Assembly (NCBI RefSeq): GCF_000379685.1
Contig: NZ_KB903254.1
Location: forward strand, 1 to 64,000
Reading direction: 5' to 3'
Source: Catelliglobosispora koreensis DSM 44566
GTDB taxonomy: Bacteria; Actinomycetota; Actinomycetes; Mycobacteriales; Micromonosporaceae
DNA: 64,000 nt
Of this stretch, positions 25,166-33,523 are shown piece after piece (positions within the stretch are counted from its first letter, which is position 1; the number at the start of each line of letters is the position of its first letter). Position numbers and translations under genes: made by a program. The notes beneath the pieces were generated by a model. That model had not been told where the DNA came from and did no database searches. It saw only the letters and a list, made by a program, of their open reading frames with translations.

Positions 25166-26428
25166 TCAGCTAGCTTCGTTCTTGACCCGGGTTTGGATCT
25201 GCTTGATTCCGTCGGCGATGGATTTGTCCTTCGTCATAATCAGCTGGTGTTCCTCGTTAAGGATGGTGTCGATCTTCGAGGTCTTGTCGCTGACGGGCAT
25301 CTCCAGGACGATCTTGTCAGGAGTAAACGCCTTCTTAGACGCCTCATCTGTTGGCATGCCGGGCAGGCCGAAATACGCCTGGCGGATCTCGTCGGAAAGC
25401 AGAGCCGGGACAACTCCGATGTCGGCGATCGCTTTGGCACCTTCGGGGCCGGTGGCGAACTCGATGAACTTCTGGGCCGCCGCCGCGTGCTTGGCGTTCT
25501 TGTTGACCGCGAAGGCGGTTGGTGAGCCAAAGGTCGTCACTCCAGGCGATCCGGCCCGTTGCGGGAAGGGTGCGATGGCCCAGTCGGCGGCCGTCGTGCC
25601 CTTCTTCTTTTCGGATAGAATCTTGGCGATGTACCAGGTACCCATGGGAAGCATCGCGGTTTTCTGGGTTTCGAACATCGAGGCGTAGCCGGTCTTCTGA
25701 GTGACGGCGGTTCCGTAGTCCAAGGTCGCCCCGGCGTCCTGTAATGCCAGAGCCGTCTGGTACTGATCGGCGAAGAACCCGTAATCGGGGCCGAGAAGGT
25801 TGCCGCCGGTCTGCGCGGCCGAAACGGCCTGCACCACGGAACGCCACGTGTGCTGATAAGTGCCATAGACTTTGTTCTGGCCCGACCCCGACGTTAATGA
25901 TTTCGCCAGTTCGAGATACTGGTCCCAGGTCAGGTTTGCCGGATATGGCTTTCCTGCCGCGTCGAAGAGCTTCTTGTTGTAGTACAGCACCCAGAAGTCC
26001 TGGCGATATGGCAAGGCGAAGTACTTGCCGTTCTGCTGGAACGCGTCCAGGCCGTTGAGTTTGGCGCCATTGCCTGTGGTGGCAAGGGAAGTGAGATCCT
26101 TGAGCTGGCCACGGCCGGCGTACCTGGCGTAGTCAATGACATTCTTCATAGTGATGACGTCGGTGGTGTCGCCTGAGGCGAGCATCGTCGTCACCTTCGT
26201 GGGATAGTCCGCGGCCACGATGTCGACCGGCTTGATGGTGATGTTTGGGTTCGCCTTCTGGAAGGCGTCGAACAAGGCCTGGAACTCCGGCGTCGAAGCC
26301 AGGCTCCACACACTGACGGTCAGCTCAACGGGGCCAGTTTCACTGCTCTCATCGCTGGAACCGCATGCCGCTAATGGCAGGCCGACAGCCGCCATGCCCA
26401 CGGCCGCCAGCATTTTCCTTCTGTTCAC
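25166..26428 (-). CDS. Sugar-binding lipoprotein of ABC importer
   Basis: A 420-residue extracellular solute-binding protein (family 1). The N-terminus MNRRKMLAAVGMAAVGLPLA ends in lipobox LAAC, so it is a lipid-anchored receptor. Family motifs: FQALFDAFQKANPNITIKP, YPTKVTTMLASGDTTDV, ALPYRQDFWVLYYNKKLFD and AAQKFIEFATGPEGAK. It hands its ligand to the MalF/MalG-type permeases downstream. Position after DUF2264 and a 2-hydroxyacid dehydrogenase suggests an uronic-acid-containing oligosaccharide, but that is inference. Confidence 0.9.
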   Translation of the reverse strand: MNRRKMLAAVGMAAVGLPLAACGSSDESSETGPVELTVSVWSLASTPEFQALFDAFQKANPNITIKPVDIVAADYPTKVTTMLASGDTTDVITMKNVIDYARYAGRGQLKDLTSLATTGNGAKLNGLDAFQQNGKYFALPYRQDFWVLYYNKKLFDAAGKPYPANLTWDQYLELAKSLTSGSGQNKVYGTYQHTWRSVVQAVSAAQTGGNLLGPDYGFFADQYQTALALQDAGATLDYGTAVTQKTGYASMFETQKTAMLPMGTWYIAKILSEKKKGTTAADWAIAPFPQRAGSPGVTTFGSPTAFAVNKNAKHAAAAQKFIEFATGPEGAKAIADIGVVPALLSDEIRQAYFGLPGMPTDEASKKAFTPDKIVLEMPVSDKTSKIDTILNEEHQLIMTKDKSIADGIKQIQTRVKNEAS

Positions 26429-26456
26429 GAGCGTTCCTTCCTATAGCGCGGCCGCT

Positions 26457-28373
26457 TCAGCGGCAAAGGAGTTGTTCTTTCGTGACCACGCCGTCGGGCC
26501 ACGAAATCTCGACGACCGGCACACCGGGAGAAACCTTTACGGCTGGCGGGTTTTCCTCTCCGTTGAGAGCGAGGGCCGCCACGACCCAGGAGCCAAGTAC
26601 CGGTGTTGTTCGCAGCCAGGGCGTGAGCGTCGTTTCCCCCAACGGAGTCGCATTGTGTGACGTATGAACGCCAGCCGTGGTGAAGCCGAAAAGTCCATAC
26701 ACCGCAGATGTTTGCGCCATTCCGGCGGCGACTGCGAACGGCCCGTCATAGACGCGGTCTGGAAGGTTGCCCGAAGCCGTGACCGGCCAGCCGCCAAGTC
26801 TTAACGCCGCCACTCGTTCCCACCCCGCCGCCGGTGATTCGATGCGCACAAGACGCACCTCCCACGCCCCGCGAACTACGGAAACGGTGGTGACAGCCGC
26901 TGCATCGATGGCCGCTCCTGGCCTGCCAGAGCCGTGGTCGGGAACAGTCCTATCTGGATCCACCCAGTGACACATGGCGCGGGACGCCAGCACGGCGGCA
27001 ACCCCATCGCTAGACGCTTGCAGGAGTTGAAATCCCGTACGATGGGTCGCCTTTCCTTGTGCGTCAAGCAGAACCACTGACTGGTCCAATGGTTCATCCC
27101 ACCCGGCATCGTCCATCAAGGGCGCGGTGGCCGTGGAGTAGCCGAACCGTGCGTACAGCGGCGAGTCGCCTGTCTGGTCGCCTTCGCGGGCATGGTCCGT
27201 GCCATGGTTGTAGACCCGCACAATGCCATCGGCTGCGGTCGAGGCGACGGCCCAGCCCGGCGCCGCGACGATAGCGAGCTGATCGCCAAGCTCGACCGGT
27301 AGCGGCTGCTCGGTCTCCGTCCACACAGGATGCTCCGCCGGGAGCATCAAGCCGAGCATGCCTTTGGACGCCCAGTACGGCGAGCCAGTCCCGGAATACC
27401 GCTGCGCCATGCGGCGCCATGGGTGAAACCAGCCGAGCGTCAGCAACCCATTGGCGCCGGGGACACCACGATCGGCGAAGTGCTTCACGATCCCGGATGC
27501 CGCCCGGCGTAACAAACCTGGGTGGACGGCCTTGGTTTCAGCCAGTGCCCCGGCCCAGAATGGTGCCGCGGCGGCGAACCGGTAGACCAGGCTGCGGCCC
27601 TGAATAAGCGGACTTCCATCGCTTCCTACCAGGCGGACAGCATCCAGCAGGTACTCATCGAGCCGGCCCAGGTAAACGGGGAGTCGTTGGGCAGCAAGCG
27701 TTTCCGCACCCCGCATGCGGCTCCAAAGCAGAGGGTAGACGTGCAGTGCCCAGCCGTTGTAATGGTCGAAGCTGCGTTCGTCTCCGTCGCAATACCACCC
27801 ACTGCGGCGCGCGAACGATTCGTGCGCGGCCAAGTCGGCTTCCATATCCGCAAGCGTCCATGGCCCGCCAACCGATGACAGGAACTGCTCGACAACGATC
27901 CGGAACCATACCCAGTTCGTCTGCGGATAGGTGTGGTCACCGACAATCTGGGCCAGATAGGCGACAACCCGTTCCTGCACCCCAGGATCGAGGCGGTCCC
28001 ACAGCCACTCCCTGGTGAGGTCAAGAACGAGTGCGATCGAGGCGGCCTCCACTTTGGCCTGTGCGTGCTCCCTGGGTGTCACCCACCGCTCGGGCGACTG
28101 GGGATCGGTTCCCGCGGCGATCCCGGACGCATACCGCTCAAGCAGATTGCGCGGATCGCGCCCACACTCCCCCGCTACGCGAAAACCCGCGAGCAGAAAG
28201 GTCCGCGCGAAGCCTTCGAGGCCATCGACAGCAGACCCATATCCTCCTGGTACGCCGGGCAGCGTGATCGTGGCACCGGAAGGTGACGCATAGCGCCACG
28301 CGGAGCTGAGTAACCGGTCAGCCAGGCTCGCCCAGTCGCCGCGAGTCCAGCCCGTGTAAGGCGAAATCGTCAT
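26457..28373 (-). CDS. DUF2264 protein (putative uronate/oligosaccharide-processing enzyme)
   Basis: A 638-residue cytoplasmic protein. ATG 28373 has GGAGGT just upstream and overlaps the stop of the dehydrogenase gene (ATGA), so the two are coupled. The N-terminal two-thirds form an (alpha/alpha)6 toroid of DUF2264 type: PGGYGSAVDGLEGFARTFLL, WVTPREHAQAKVEAASIALV, YPQTNWVWFRIVVEQFLSSV, YCDGDERSFDHYNGWALHVY and FDHYN. The C-terminal part is beta-rich. DUF2264 proteins are structurally like unsaturated glucuronyl hydrolases and occur in polysaccharide-use loci. It probably processes the sugar imported by the next genes. Confidence 0.85.
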   Translation of the reverse strand: MTISPYTGWTRGDWASLADRLLSSAWRYASPSGATITLPGVPGGYGSAVDGLEGFARTFLLAGFRVAGECGRDPRNLLERYASGIAAGTDPQSPERWVTPREHAQAKVEAASIALVLDLTREWLWDRLDPGVQERVVAYLAQIVGDHTYPQTNWVWFRIVVEQFLSSVGGPWTLADMEADLAAHESFARRSGWYCDGDERSFDHYNGWALHVYPLLWSRMRGAETLAAQRLPVYLGRLDEYLLDAVRLVGSDGSPLIQGRSLVYRFAAAAPFWAGALAETKAVHPGLLRRAASGIVKHFADRGVPGANGLLTLGWFHPWRRMAQRYSGTGSPYWASKGMLGLMLPAEHPVWTETEQPLPVELGDQLAIVAAPGWAVASTAADGIVRVYNHGTDHAREGDQTGDSPLYARFGYSTATAPLMDDAGWDEPLDQSVVLLDAQGKATHRTGFQLLQASSDGVAAVLASRAMCHWVDPDRTVPDHGSGRPGAAIDAAAVTTVSVVRGAWEVRLVRIESPAAGWERVAALRLGGWPVTASGNLPDRVYDGPFAVAAGMAQTSAVYGLFGFTTAGVHTSHNATPLGETTLTPWLRTTPVLGSWVVAALALNGEENPPAVKVSPGVPVVEISWPDGVVTKEQLLCR

Positions 28374-29380
28374 GCGCTCACCTCCAGCATCTGACTGGTA
28401 ACGGCTTCGGCTAGCGGCAATCCATTGATGAACCTTTCCAGCTCGTCTAGCGCCAGCGCGCTCATACGGCGGGTTTCCGAGCCAAGCGAGCCCGCGATGT
28501 GCGGAGTGATCATTACGTTGTCCAGCCGGTAGAGCAGTGAGCTGGCGGGCAATGGCTCGGGGTCGGTCACGTCGAGGATGGCGTTGAGCCTGCCGCTGAC
28601 GCACTCACGCTCCAGCGCGGCGGTGTCGATAACGCCGCCGCGGGCCGTATTGATAACCGTGGCCCCATCGGGCATCAGCGCCAGCTCGCGCGAGCCAATG
28701 GTGTGCCGGGTCTGCGGCAATTCTGGCAGGTGCAGTGACAGGATGTCGCAAGTGGACAGAAGCTCGTCAAGGCTGACGAGACGGCCACCCACCGCGGCTA
28801 CCGCGGCCGGATCGGCGTAGGGATCGGTCACGAGCACCGCCGCGGTATCGAGCATTCGCAGCCGCTCCGCCACCAGCCGGCCGATGCGTGAGAACCCCAG
28901 GATGCCAATGGTCCGGCCATAATTCGATAGATCTTCGCGAGCCGCCACGGAATACCAGTCATTGCGTGCCATGCGCGTTTGAGCGGCGAGCAGAGGCGCC
29001 TTCTTGCCAGCGAAGATGATGGCCGCCAGCGTGTACTCGGCGACGGGCGTGGCATTGGCCTGGGCACCGCTGGTGACAACGATCTCCCGCCGCCAGAACT
29101 CATCTGAGACCAAGCCACGCACGCTGCCCGCACAGTGGAACACCGCCTGCAGCTTTGGCGCCGCGTCGAGACGCTCCGCCGTAAGGGAAGGACAGCCCCA
29201 GGAGGTGAACAGCACTTCTGTTTCGGCCAGGCGAGTCCGCGTACATGGCGCGTCGATGTCGTCTGACCAAACCGGATCGCCAAGGTCGGCAAGCGAGCGA
29301 AGCCGTTGCATCTCGCGGTCACCGAACTGCATCCGGAACGTGTCAGGCCGCATCACGAGCAGTGCCTGCGGACGGTACAT
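28370..29380 (-). CDS. D-isomer-specific 2-hydroxyacid dehydrogenase family protein
   Basis: A 336-residue NAD(P)-dependent enzyme, first gene of the operon, with GGGAGG before ATG 29380. The cofactor motif is GILGFSRIGRLVAERL; catalytic Arg lies in NTARGGVIDTAALE, Glu in DVTDPEPLP, and His in VMITPHIAGS. Members reduce or oxidise 2-keto/2-hydroxy acids. In sugar loci they often act on keto-acid intermediates of uronate breakdown. The divergent regulator gene lies 237 bases away, with candidate operators between. Confidence 0.9.
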   Translation of the reverse strand: MYRPQALLVMRPDTFRMQFGDREMQRLRSLADLGDPVWSDDIDAPCTRTRLAETEVLFTSWGCPSLTAERLDAAPKLQAVFHCAGSVRGLVSDEFWRREIVVTSGAQANATPVAEYTLAAIIFAGKKAPLLAAQTRMARNDWYSVAAREDLSNYGRTIGILGFSRIGRLVAERLRMLDTAAVLVTDPYADPAAVAAVGGRLVSLDELLSTCDILSLHLPELPQTRHTIGSRELALMPDGATVINTARGGVIDTAALERECVSGRLNAILDVTDPEPLPASSLLYRLDNVMITPHIAGSLGSETRRMSALALDELERFINGLPLAEAVTSQMLEVSA

Positions 29381-29423
29381 GCGCCTTGCCCTCCCGACAT
29401 CGCCCGGGAAGAAGTCCGAGCGA

Positions 29424-29450
29424 TTATGTTCGTTTATGTGTGTTCGATCA
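29424..29450. promoter_or_regulatory. Candidate operator of DeoR/LacI hybrid regulator (site 1)
   Basis: Contains two direct TGTTCG-type half sites (TTATGTTCGTTT and TGTGTTCGATCA) spaced about 14 bases apart, 44 bases upstream of the dehydrogenase start. The ATGTTCG core resembles half sites described for DeoR-family proteins such as GlpR. Confidence 0.5.
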
Positions 29451-29542
29451 GTGCCAGGAAGTAGACAGCATCACGTAACACCACTGCAAGAGCTTGTTAC
29501 CAATCCGTGACATGTGCGCAGTGGATTGGAAATGGCTTCTTG

Positions 29543-29563
29543 TGATCGAATATGTTCGTATTG
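29543..29563. promoter_or_regulatory. Candidate operator of DeoR/LacI hybrid regulator (site 2)
   Basis: TGATCGAATATGTTCGTATTG repeats the ATGTTCGT element of site 1, and its first half is nearly the reverse complement of TGTTCGATCA there. It lies 55 bases upstream of the regulator start, suggesting autoregulation. Confidence 0.5.
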
Positions 29564-29617
29564 AGCGACCGAGGACATTCAATGGCGCCTACACGGCATC
29601 GGGATGGAGGCGCAACA

Positions 29618-30724
29618 GTGACCGTGTCCGAACCTCCGCTGCTAGCGGCTCAGCGCCGCGAGCGGCTATTAGCCGACCTGCGCGCGCGAGGCACTCTGCG
29701 CGTCAGTGACATAGCAAGGGCTCTGGGCGTCACCCCGGTCACGGTACGCAGAGACATCGCACAACTTGCCGGCGAAGGCGCCATCGAGCGTGTCCACGGC
29801 GGGATCAGGCTTCCGCGTACCCAGGAAATGTCTGAAGATCCTGAAGCCACCCCGGGCCTGGAGGAAGGCGGCCACCCGGCAGTGGGCATGGTCGTGCCCT
29901 CCCTGGATTACTACTGGCCAGAAATCATCCGCGGCGCACGAGACGCCGCACCGGCCGCCGGGGTGCGCCTTGTGCTTCGCGGCTCGTCCTACGACGACGT
30001 CCATGACGTTCGCCGCCAGGTCACTTGGCTGCTGGAAACCGTTGGCATCCAAGGGCTTCTTATCGCTCCGCCCACGATCGGCGACGAGGCTTCCCGGCTC
30101 ATCACCTGGCTAGCCTCCCTCGCTATCCCTGTCACATTCGTGGAGCGCACCGCGACGGTCGGGCCTTACCGCGAGCACGTCGAATCGGTGTCGACCGACC
30201 ACGCGTTTGGCGCCAGCCTGGCCGTGCGTCACCTCGTTGGCCTTGGCCACACCAAAATTGGCTTCCTGGCATCATCTACCAGCCCAACGACACCGGCGGT
30301 CCGCCGCGGCTGGATGGAAACATCAGCGGAGACCGACCTTGACGTCACGGCAACCCTTGACGTCACTACGCCGGACTACCGCGATCCACGCTGGCACGAC
30401 GAATTGGATAGCTCACTGGACACATGTCTGGCAACGGGAACCACGGCCGTGCTCGTCCACTCGGACCGCGAAGCGATATCCCTAGTCGCGCGCTGTGAAG
30501 AGCGCGGCATAAAGGTGCCCGGCGACTTGGCTGTCGTCGCTTACGACGATGAGGTCGCGGGTCTGGCCAACCCGGCCCTCAGCGCGATCCGGCCGGCCAA
30601 ATACGCGATTGGTGAGGCGGCGGTACAGCTTCAAGCCAGGCGGCTGTTCGCCGAGCCCGGCCGTCCGGTGCACCGCATCCGGATTAGCCCGCAACTGGTG
30701 GTCCGGGATTCAAGCAGAACCTAA
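29618..30724 (+). CDS. Hybrid transcriptional regulator: DeoR-type HTH with LacI-type sugar sensor
   Basis: A GTG at 29618 is preferred (GGAGG 7 bases upstream); ATG 29582 is in frame. Residues about 5-60 are a DeoR-type winged helix (AQRRERLLADLRARGTLRVS, ALGVTPVTVRRDIAQL with LAGEGAIERVHGGI). Residues about 80-365 are a periplasmic-binding-protein-like LacI sensor (VGMVVPSLDYYWPEIIRGAR, FGASLAVRHLVGLGHTKIGF, DLAVVAYDDEVAGLANPALS). This combination is known in actinobacteria. It presumably controls the divergent sugar operon and itself through the sites at 29424-29450 and 29543-29563, with a sugar or uronate derivative as inducer. It converges on the heparinase-like gene. Confidence 0.85.
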   Translation: MTVSEPPLLAAQRRERLLADLRARGTLRVSDIARALGVTPVTVRRDIAQLAGEGAIERVHGGIRLPRTQEMSEDPEATPGLEEGGHPAVGMVVPSLDYYWPEIIRGARDAAPAAGVRLVLRGSSYDDVHDVRRQVTWLLETVGIQGLLIAPPTIGDEASRLITWLASLAIPVTFVERTATVGPYREHVESVSTDHAFGASLAVRHLVGLGHTKIGFLASSTSPTTPAVRRGWMETSAETDLDVTATLDVTTPDYRDPRWHDELDSSLDTCLATGTTAVLVHSDREAISLVARCEERGIKVPGDLAVVAYDDEVAGLANPALSAIRPAKYAIGEAAVQLQARRLFAEPGRPVHRIRISPQLVVRDSSRT

Positions 30725-32376
30725 TCCAGCCTGAACACGAACCGGTGGGCCGAGTACCCGGCGGGCGCCAGCCGCCTGCAGCGCAATCTGAACACCCGGT
30801 CCGGGCGCTGAAAGTGGTCCGTGAGAAGTAGCTCATCAACCGATGCTTCTGCGCCTTCATGTTCTAGGACAACGAGACCACTCCAGTTAGCGCCAATGTC
30901 CGAAAGCGACGGTCGGTGTCTGCTGATGAACATCTCGTCCACGGTCAGCGGCCGGTCGGCCGTAACCTCGTCGGTCAGTTCTAGCCGGCCCGACCGCGAC
31001 CACCTGAATCGCCGCACCAGCGAACGCAGCCCGGCCACCTCATATGCCGCGGTGAGCTCGAGGTCGAATTCGGCCCCGTCATCATTGGCTTGGTAATGAA
31101 GGACTCTCGCCGCTCGTTCGCGCCCGGGCAACTGCTCGTTACCATCAACCACCGGAACCGAATGCCCAAGGGCAGAGGCATATGGCGACTCATAGCGGTT
31201 GGTACCGAAGTATTCTGAGGTGTATTCAGCCGCGCCGAGGTCAGCTAGCACGCTCTCGCCGTGCGTATGCAAGATGAAGTGCCCCAAGTCGTTGTGGTTG
31301 TGCGGCTCGTCGTTGTGGCCGCCTTTGGCAGCGAACGCATGCCGGCCACGGTCGATCACCCAGCCCGCATCCGGCAAGAATGACGTTAACTGGCCGCGCA
31401 CCTGCGGCACGATCGAATCGAACCAGGCGAGGTTGCGCGACACGTGCGCCCACCGGTAGCAGTGATCGTCGTGAAATGACGGAACCTTTTCCGGCGGTGG
31501 AGTGCCAAATCGCTCAGCGAGCCTGGTCAGCAATCCGGCCGGGAACCAGGGCCTATCGGTCGTGTCAGAAAACGATGCGTAGGCGCCACCGCCTAAAGCG
31601 ACCCGGCTCGCAAACGCCGCGATCTCGCGTATCTTCGGTGCCACCATCAAATCTTCGCCCGTGTGCTCCCGCAGCGCCTCAGCGAAATAGACGAAGTATC
31701 CAAAGCCGTAAACCCAGTAGCTAATTCCCTCCAGACAACCGCCGTCGTCGCCGAAACCGGCCAGAAAACGATCCATCGCACGACGGCTGCGGTCCAGCAT
31801 GACGGTCAGCCGGTCACTATCCTTTGTGGAGCGGCCAAGCAAAGCCAGCGCCGCCATGCCGACCGCCCCACCACACACGGACTCCCAGTTGTTGCCAAAC
31901 CCCTCCCACGCCAGCGGAAGGCTGCCGGAATAGGGCACGAACACACGGCGGTCGATTTCTTCGCGGACTCTGGCGGTTACCATCGGATCCAGCCGGCTAT
32001 CCAGCGCCGCAACGGTTTCGGCAAGCGTATGCGCGGTCTCAGCCGCAAACAGATCGACGCACTGACGGGGATCAGCGCAGCCGCCAACGTGCGCTGGCAA
32101 TGCCCACGTGTACTCGTCGCACACTGACCACAAGGTGTCGCAGAGCATCGCGGTGCTGACACCGGGTTTCAGCAAGGCCTCAGCCACCTGGGCAGTCAGC
32201 GTCGCGCGACGGCGGAAGTAGAGTTCTTCATAGACCAGCCGCCGGCCTGTGCGGAAATAGTCTTCGTAAGCCCCGAATGTCAAGACGGGCATAGCATTTG
32301 CCGCGGCCACCAGTTCAATCTCACGAACGAGCGGCGCCAAAGCGGTTGGCGATGGAAGGAATCCGCTATCTGCCAT
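30721..32376 (-). CDS. Heparinase II/III-like polysaccharide lyase family protein
   Basis: A 551-residue protein. The N-terminal part (about 1-330) is an (alpha/alpha) toroid: GFGNNWESVCGGAVGMAALA, LEGISYWVYGFGYFVYFAEA. The C-terminal beta-sandwich is the heparinase II/III-like domain with the active-site His cluster HNDEPHNHNDLGHFILHTHG and VDGNEQLPGR. No signal peptide is seen, so it likely acts on imported oligosaccharides in the cytoplasm, as in oligo-uronate lyases (PL15/PL17-like). Its end overlaps the 3' end of the convergent regulator by 4 bases. With the DUF2264 and uptake genes it forms one catabolic locus. Confidence 0.85.
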   Translation of the reverse strand: MADSGFLPSPTALAPLVREIELVAAANAMPVLTFGAYEDYFRTGRRLVYEELYFRRRATLTAQVAEALLKPGVSTAMLCDTLWSVCDEYTWALPAHVGGCADPRQCVDLFAAETAHTLAETVAALDSRLDPMVTARVREEIDRRVFVPYSGSLPLAWEGFGNNWESVCGGAVGMAALALLGRSTKDSDRLTVMLDRSRRAMDRFLAGFGDDGGCLEGISYWVYGFGYFVYFAEALREHTGEDLMVAPKIREIAAFASRVALGGGAYASFSDTTDRPWFPAGLLTRLAERFGTPPPEKVPSFHDDHCYRWAHVSRNLAWFDSIVPQVRGQLTSFLPDAGWVIDRGRHAFAAKGGHNDEPHNHNDLGHFILHTHGESVLADLGAAEYTSEYFGTNRYESPYASALGHSVPVVDGNEQLPGRERAARVLHYQANDDGAEFDLELTAAYEVAGLRSLVRRFRWSRSGRLELTDEVTADRPLTVDEMFISRHRPSLSDIGANWSGLVVLEHEGAEASVDELLLTDHFQRPDRVFRLRCRRLAPAGYSAHRFVFRLD

Positions 32377-32489
32377 ACGCGGAGCCTACTTCCAGGGCAA
32401 CCGGACTGTCCGGAAGTCGCGACGCCGCGAACGGTTTGCCTGACCGCGATCAAGCAAACCGGTGCGCGGACCATCTGTCGCGTGAGTAA

Positions 32490-33476
32490 TTACCAGGCCC
32501 ATGCTTCGGGTGCTGGGCGGCCCTGACCCGGTGGCGGGAACAATTCGTCGATGCGGGCCAAGACGTCCGGCGTGAGCTCCACGCTGAGCGCTTGGATCGC
32601 CTGGTCGAGGTGCTCGCTGACCCTGGCGCCGACGATTGGTGCGGTAACACCTGGCCGGCTCAGGAGCCAGGCTATGGCGACCGCTGCGGGTGCGATGCCT
32701 GCTTCGGCGCAGAGTTTCTCGTACCCACGAATGGCTTCTAAATGGCGTTTAAGGTCTTCTTGGATGAAATCGCGGGCCGAGCCGTGCAGCTCGATTTTCT
32801 GCAAGATGCCGCCTAAAAGTCCTCGCTGCAAAGGCGACCAGGGAATGACCGCGATTCCATAGTGGACGGCGGCTGGGATGACTTCGAGTTCGGGAAGCCG
32901 TGTGATCATGTTGTAGATCGGCTGCTCCGACACGAGGCCGAGCAGGTTCCGCCGGATAGCTTCCTCCTGAGCCGCGGCTAGGTGCCACCCGGCGAAGTTG
33001 GACGATCCGACGTAGCGGATTTTGCCTTGGGAGATAAGCAGATCCATTGCCTGCCAGATTTCTTCCCAGGGTGTGCTGCGGTCGATGTGGTGCATCTGAA
33101 ACAGGTCGATCCAGTCGGTGTTGAGCCGCCGCAAAGCGCTGTCGCACGAGGCGATGATGTTGCGTGCGCTGAGCCCACGATCGTTTGGCCAGGCGGGCGC
33201 GGTGGAGTCAAGGGCGCTATAGGCCTTGGTCGCGAGCACTACCTTTTCCCGCCGGCCCCCACCGCGGCCAAACCAGCGGCCGATGATCTGCTCGGTCGCG
33301 CCTTTCCCACCGGGCGACGGATAGCTGTTGGCAGTGTCAAAGAAGTTGATGCCGTGGTCGAGTGCCCGGTCCATGATGCCTTCAGCGGCGTCTTCGCCGG
33401 TGTAGGAACCGAAGTTCATGGTGCCCAGGCAGATGCGGCTCACGCGCAAACCGGTGCGGCCAAGATTGGTGTACAT
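32490..33476 (-). CDS. Aldo/keto reductase
   Basis: A 328-residue TIM-barrel NADPH oxidoreductase from ATG 33476 with AAGGGA upstream. It has the AKR tetrad: Asp and Tyr in NFFDTANSYP, Lys in VVLATKAYS, His in LFQMHHIDRS. The cofactor end is PIVGARVSEHLDQAIQAL. It resembles the YhdN/PdxI-like group. It is divergent from a MocR regulator 47 bases away, an arrangement which suggests regulation by that protein and possibly a role with pyridoxal-type carbonyls. Confidence 0.9.
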   Translation of the reverse strand: MYTNLGRTGLRVSRICLGTMNFGSYTGEDAAEGIMDRALDHGINFFDTANSYPSPGGKGATEQIIGRWFGRGGGRREKVVLATKAYSALDSTAPAWPNDRGLSARNIIASCDSALRRLNTDWIDLFQMHHIDRSTPWEEIWQAMDLLISQGKIRYVGSSNFAGWHLAAAQEEAIRRNLLGLVSEQPIYNMITRLPELEVIPAAVHYGIAVIPWSPLQRGLLGGILQKIELHGSARDFIQEDLKRHLEAIRGYEKLCAEAGIAPAAVAIAWLLSRPGVTAPIVGARVSEHLDQAIQALSVELTPDVLARIDELFPPPGQGRPAPEAWAW

Positions 33477-33523
33477 GTCCCTTAGGTTGCCGTGTCGCTG
33501 GACCATGCTTAAGGTCCACATTC

